Shown in pieces: positions 61,756 to 64,000 of a stretch of DNA of 64,000 nt (position 1 is the first letter of the stretch; the number at the start of each line of letters is the position of its first letter). This DNA is from an uncultured Alphaproteobacteria bacterium (GTDB lineage: Bacteria; Pseudomonadota; Alphaproteobacteria; Micavibrionales; CSBR16-224). The position numbers were made by a program, and so were the translations under genes. The stretch lies in NCBI GenBank assembly GCA_950054485.1, contig CATLPD010000001.1, forward strand, positions 372,001 to 436,000, read 5' to 3'. The notes below the pieces were generated by a model. That model made no database searches and had not been told where the DNA came from. It was given only the letters and a program-made list of their open reading frames with translations.

Positions 61756-61783
61756 TGGCACATTCAAATACAGGAGTTACATA

Positions 61784-62056
61784 ATGAATAATGAAACCAA
61801 ATTAAAAAACATTTTTGCACAATTCGCCGGCAAAGAAATTAAAAATCCAAACCGTATGACACGCGATATGTGTGACGTTGTTGATTCTGACCTGCAAAGA
61901 AAAGTGAGCGGCCTTGGCTTTATTTTCGGCATGCATAAAAAAGGTACTGCTGAAACTATGGTTTTAAAACCTGAAAATCTAGTGCGCGCCGAATATGAAG
62001 AAACCAATGGCAAATTTCGCCTGACCGGAAAATATAAAATCGGGAATCAAAGATAA
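61784..62056 (+). CDS. Orphan 90-residue protein in a promoter-to-terminator cassette
   Basis: A soluble, basic protein with no recognised family: MNNETKLKNIFAQFAGKEI, a middle DVVDSDLQRKVSGLGFIFGM, and an end LVRAEYEETNGKFRLTGKYK. CAGGAGTTACATA precedes the ATG. With its own promoter at 61728 and terminator at 62090 it forms a compact unit of about 390 bases sitting between leuS and lptE, which are usually adjacent in alphaproteobacteria. Confidence 0.65.
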   Translation: MNNETKLKNIFAQFAGKEIKNPNRMTRDMCDVVDSDLQRKVSGLGFIFGMHKKGTAETMVLKPENLVRAEYEETNGKFRLTGKYKIGNQR

Positions 62057-62089
62057 TTTTTACCCATCTTAAAAATATAAAAAATGCCC

Positions 62090-62116
62090 TTCCCGCAAAA
62101 GCGGGAATCTTTTTTT
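62090..62116 (+). terminator. Terminator after the orphan, overlapping the lptE 5' region
   Basis: TTCCCGC-AAAA-GCGGGAA is a perfect 7-bp stem followed by TC and seven T. It also falls inside the open frame that continues into lptE, which raises the question where lptE starts. Confidence 0.85.
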
Positions 62117-62124
62117 CTTTATTT

Positions 62125-62607
62125 TTGGCAGTAGTATCTCTGCCTGCCTGCGGGTTTCAACCCCTTTACGTCGATCAGAATGCCTCGGGCGTCAGTAAAA
62201 GCAATATCGTACCGTTTTCTGAAATATCGATTGCAAATATCCCTGACCGCGAAGGGCAATATCTGCGCAACCAACTGGTTGATATGATTTACATGGATGG
62301 ATACCCGCAAAATCCGCAATTTAATCTGACGATCCGCCAGTTAAACGAGCAAATCACACGCCTCGGCATCCAAAAAGATGCGACAGCGACCCGTGCGCAG
62401 ATGCGCCTGACGGCTGAAATGCAGTTAAACGATTTAACAGACGGCACTATATTATTAACGCGTAATCTGATTGCGACCAACAGCTTTAATATTCTCGACA
62501 GTCAATATACCACGAATGTTTCGACGGATTACGCCCGTAATCGCGCGCTGGATGAACTGGCGCGGCAGGTCACGACCCAACTGTCGCTTTATTTTCAGCG
62601 TCAATAG
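62125..62607 (+). CDS. lptE: LptE-like LPS-assembly lipoprotein, start uncertain
   Basis: LptE plugs the LptD barrel in the outer membrane. SLPACGFQPLYV carries the lipobox Cys and the family's GF-PLY start. IRQLNEQITRLGIQKDATATRAQMRLTAEMQL and the late YARNRALDELARQVTTQLSLYFQR fit the alphaproteobacterial form. TTG 62125 is the only normal start, but it leaves just eight residues before the Cys. The in-frame codons upstream read a good signal core (GIFFSLFLAVVSLPAC) yet have no ATG, GTG or TTG back to the stop at 62035, only ATA/ATT, and a terminator lies among them. The 5' end seems disturbed by the inserted cassette. holA follows after two inserted genes. Confidence 0.8.
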   Translation: MAVVSLPACGFQPLYVDQNASGVSKSNIVPFSEISIANIPDREGQYLRNQLVDMIYMDGYPQNPQFNLTIRQLNEQITRLGIQKDATATRAQMRLTAEMQLNDLTDGTILLTRNLIATNSFNILDSQYTTNVSTDYARNRALDELARQVTTQLSLYFQRQ

Positions 62608-62615
62608 TTCAGGAT

Positions 62616-63179
62616 TTATAATTTAAAGGCTTGGGGTTTTGGCGGTTTTGGCTGGTGTATATTGCCCTTCGAATCAACCAGCTTTTGAATGAAGCGGCCT
62701 TCAGGGCCTTTTAAATCAGATTCATGGACCACATACAGAATTTCGCCGTCCAGCTTTTGGTCATTTTCATCAACCAATGTGATATGCTCTTCCAACTGCT
62801 GCAATGTCTTTAGAGCTTCATGTTTCTCCAGAATCAGGCCGAGCCCGTGTTCGTAGTTCTTTGCCTGGCTACGTGTCAGTTTATCCAGCTTATTTTGTAA
62901 TTTTTCTTGATATTCCTTGGCCCAGATTGGCGCCTTTAAATTTTGGCCTGCAGTATTTGGATAAGAAATCATTTTTTTTCTTTTTTTATCGTGGTTAAAG
63001 CCATTCAAAGCATTAACAGGGCCTGAAACCGCGCCACTTGCCAAAAAAGCTAAAGAAAGCCCCATATCAAGGGGTATAAAACAGATCGCAGCCGTTCCTA
63101 AAACACCTGAAGTTAAGGCGGACGCGCCTATTGTTTGTTTAAATTTTTGGGTTAAAAACCGTTTTTTCTTTTTGGCCAT
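62616..63179 (-). CDS. Orphan membrane protein, second of a paralogous pair
   Basis: A 187-residue protein starting MAKKKKRFLTQKFKQTIGAS. A hydrophobic hairpin (about 19-56) is followed by a long charged, partly coiled-coil region (KEYQEKLQNKLDKLTRSQ) and an end KPPKPQAFKL. It matches the next gene on the strand in N-terminus (RFLTQKF against KFLTKKF), middle (PNTAGQNLKAPIWAKEYQEKL against NNAGQDLKAPEWVSIFHKKL) and C-terminus (KAFKL). The function is unknown. It lies 8 bases after its paralog. Confidence 0.67.
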   Translation of the reverse strand: MAKKKKRFLTQKFKQTIGASALTSGVLGTAAICFIPLDMGLSLAFLASGAVSGPVNALNGFNHDKKRKKMISYPNTAGQNLKAPIWAKEYQEKLQNKLDKLTRSQAKNYEHGLGLILEKHEALKTLQQLEEHITLVDENDQKLDGEILYVVHESDLKGPEGRFIQKLVDSKGNIHQPKPPKPQAFKL

Positions 63180-63187
63180 AATTGATT

Positions 63188-63772
63188 CTACAGTTTAAAA
63201 GCTTTGGGTTTTGGGCGCGCAGGTTTACAGACTTTGCCGCTGCTATCGATCATATGGTTTCTATCGACCGCCAAATCTCCGGTCGGCTCCTTTATCACGT
63301 AAATAACCTGGCTTTTTAAGGTCTTACCATCTTCATTAATAACCGTGATGTAATCCTCTAAATCACGGGCGACATCCAGCAACTTCGCCTTTTTGGCCAC
63401 TAGTTGATCGTACTTTTTATTTTTTGATTTTTTACCCTTATAGGCATATTGGGCGATGCGGTCCTGCGTTTTAATCAGCTGTTTTTCCAGTTTCTTGTGG
63501 AATATGCTCACCCATTCCGGTGCCTTCAGGTCTTGGCCCGCATTATTTTTATAACTTACAATATCGCGTTTATTGTCAGCGAGACCTGCGACAAGAGATG
63601 TTGTAATTGCAACGCAGCCCACCGCAAGAACGGTTGCACCCATATCAAACGGGGCTGTCATAAGAAACAGCGCGTTTCCTGCGCCATGGCCTAATGCCAT
63701 GTTTCGTCCATTAGAAATTGATCCGTTAAATTTTTTCGTCAGAAATTTACGTTTCTTCTTCTCATCCGACAT
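63188..63772 (-). CDS. Orphan membrane protein, first of a paralogous pair
   Basis: A 194-residue protein starting MSDEKKKRKFLTKKFNGSI, with a hydrophobic hairpin at about 28-62, then a charged region with NNAGQDLKAPEWVSIFHKKL and EDYITVINEDGKTLKSQVIYV, ending ARPKPKAFKL. AAGGAAAAATAATCGT precedes the ATG and a promoter lies at 63806-63834. Together with its paralog it separates lptE from holA. Confidence 0.68.
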   Translation of the reverse strand: MSDEKKKRKFLTKKFNGSISNGRNMALGHGAGNALFLMTAPFDMGATVLAVGCVAITTSLVAGLADNKRDIVSYKNNAGQDLKAPEWVSIFHKKLEKQLIKTQDRIAQYAYKGKKSKNKKYDQLVAKKAKLLDVARDLEDYITVINEDGKTLKSQVIYVIKEPTGDLAVDRNHMIDSSGKVCKPARPKPKAFKL

Positions 63773-63805
63773 ACGATTATTTTTCCTTAAATATAAAACA
63801 ATCTT

Positions 63806-63834
63806 ACTATAGTTATGTAATTTTATTAAGTCAA
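63806..63834 (-). promoter_or_regulatory. Near-consensus promoter for the membrane pair
   Basis: On the minus strand: TTGACT, 17-base spacer beginning TAATA, and TATAGT, about 34 bases before the ATG at 63772. Confidence 0.72.
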
Positions 63835-63884
63835 TATATATTTCCGCATCTTGACGGCAAATCCTTTGTGTGGTCAGTTTAGAT

Positions 63885-64000
63885 ATGAAGCTGAATTACA
63901 AATCAATTGACGGTTTTTTGAAATCGCCCGACCCGAATGTCAAAGCCGTTCTGGTTTACGGCCCCGACGAAGGGCTGGTGCGTGAGCGCATCCAGATATT
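63885..64000 (+). CDS. holA: DNA polymerase III delta subunit, 3' end outside window
   Basis: The first 38 residues only: MKLNYKSIDGFLKSPDPN, then VKAVLVYGPDEGLVRERIQ. The VLVYGPDEGLVRER pattern is the start of the clamp-loader delta subunit in alphaproteobacteria, and lptE-holA is the usual order there. Delta opens the beta clamp during loading. The gene continues past the window edge. Confidence 0.85.
   Translation, partial: MKLNYKSIDGFLKSPDPNVKAVLVYGPDEGLVRERIQI

Overview
The window reads as chromosome of a Gram-negative alphaproteobacterium. Support: the leuS / DUF3576 lipoprotein / lptE / holA neighbourhood, a small heat-shock protein followed by a DUF1150 gene, the kdsD-lptC-lptA-lptB-rpoN run, ptsN near a long-form hpf, lipB, a fused malic enzyme-phosphotransacetylase, and a 16-strand-type porin. 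The number of small exported or membrane orphan genes, and the lack of plasmid or phage hallmarks, would fit a Micavibrionales-like (possibly predatory) or related lineage, but that placement is an inference from gene style, not a database match.

Layout. 0-6 kb: 3' part of hflC, a YjeT-like gene, two paralogous small orphans, an M20 amidohydrolase, a DegP/HtrA protease, an intergenic palindrome, miaA and an orphan membrane protein. 6-16 kb: aroA, a GGDEF-EAL protein, cysS, a zinc-finger protein, an IscU-like scaffold, the first member of a repeated pilin-like family (F1), hsp20-DUF1150, ptsN, hpf, a deoxynucleoside-kinase-like gene and tRNA-Leu(GAG). 16-30 kb: lipB, an HNH-like protein, a nucleotide-sugar dehydrogenase, pmbA, a response regulator, tRNA-Leu(CAG), a short RNase D, the LPS transport cluster, rpoN and a lipoprotein. 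30-42 kb is the most accessory stretch: maeB with a duplicated 3' end flanking an orphan gene, four more pilin-like family members (F2, broken F3, F4 without a normal start codon, F5), a CDP-alcohol phosphatidyltransferase, mgtE, several small membrane orphans and an acyl-CoA dehydrogenase. 42-55 kb: dxs, ispA, xseB, ispH (isoprenoid supply), thrB-rnhA, orphan membrane pairs, PBP1a with two paralogous exported proteins, a thiolase and a porin. 55-64 kb: DUF3576, four tandem exported paralogs, leuS, an orphan cassette, lptE, two paralogous membrane proteins and the start of holA.

How it fits together. Housekeeping genes form short operons. Between them sit orphan genes, often in tandem paralogous pairs or arrays, many led by a near-consensus promoter that begins TTGACATA. 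Several of these units interrupt neighbourhoods that are usually contiguous in alphaproteobacteria (leuS-lptE-holA, DUF3576-leuS). The most interesting observations are the five-member family with a nearly invariant N-terminal hydrophobic segment ([17 protein letters not shown]...) and C-terminal cysteines, the four-gene array of exported two-cysteine proteins, the repeated promoter-plus-orphan arrangement, and two sets of dispersed hairpin-forming intergenic repeats. No CRISPR array, insertion sequence, prophage or rRNA operon was seen.
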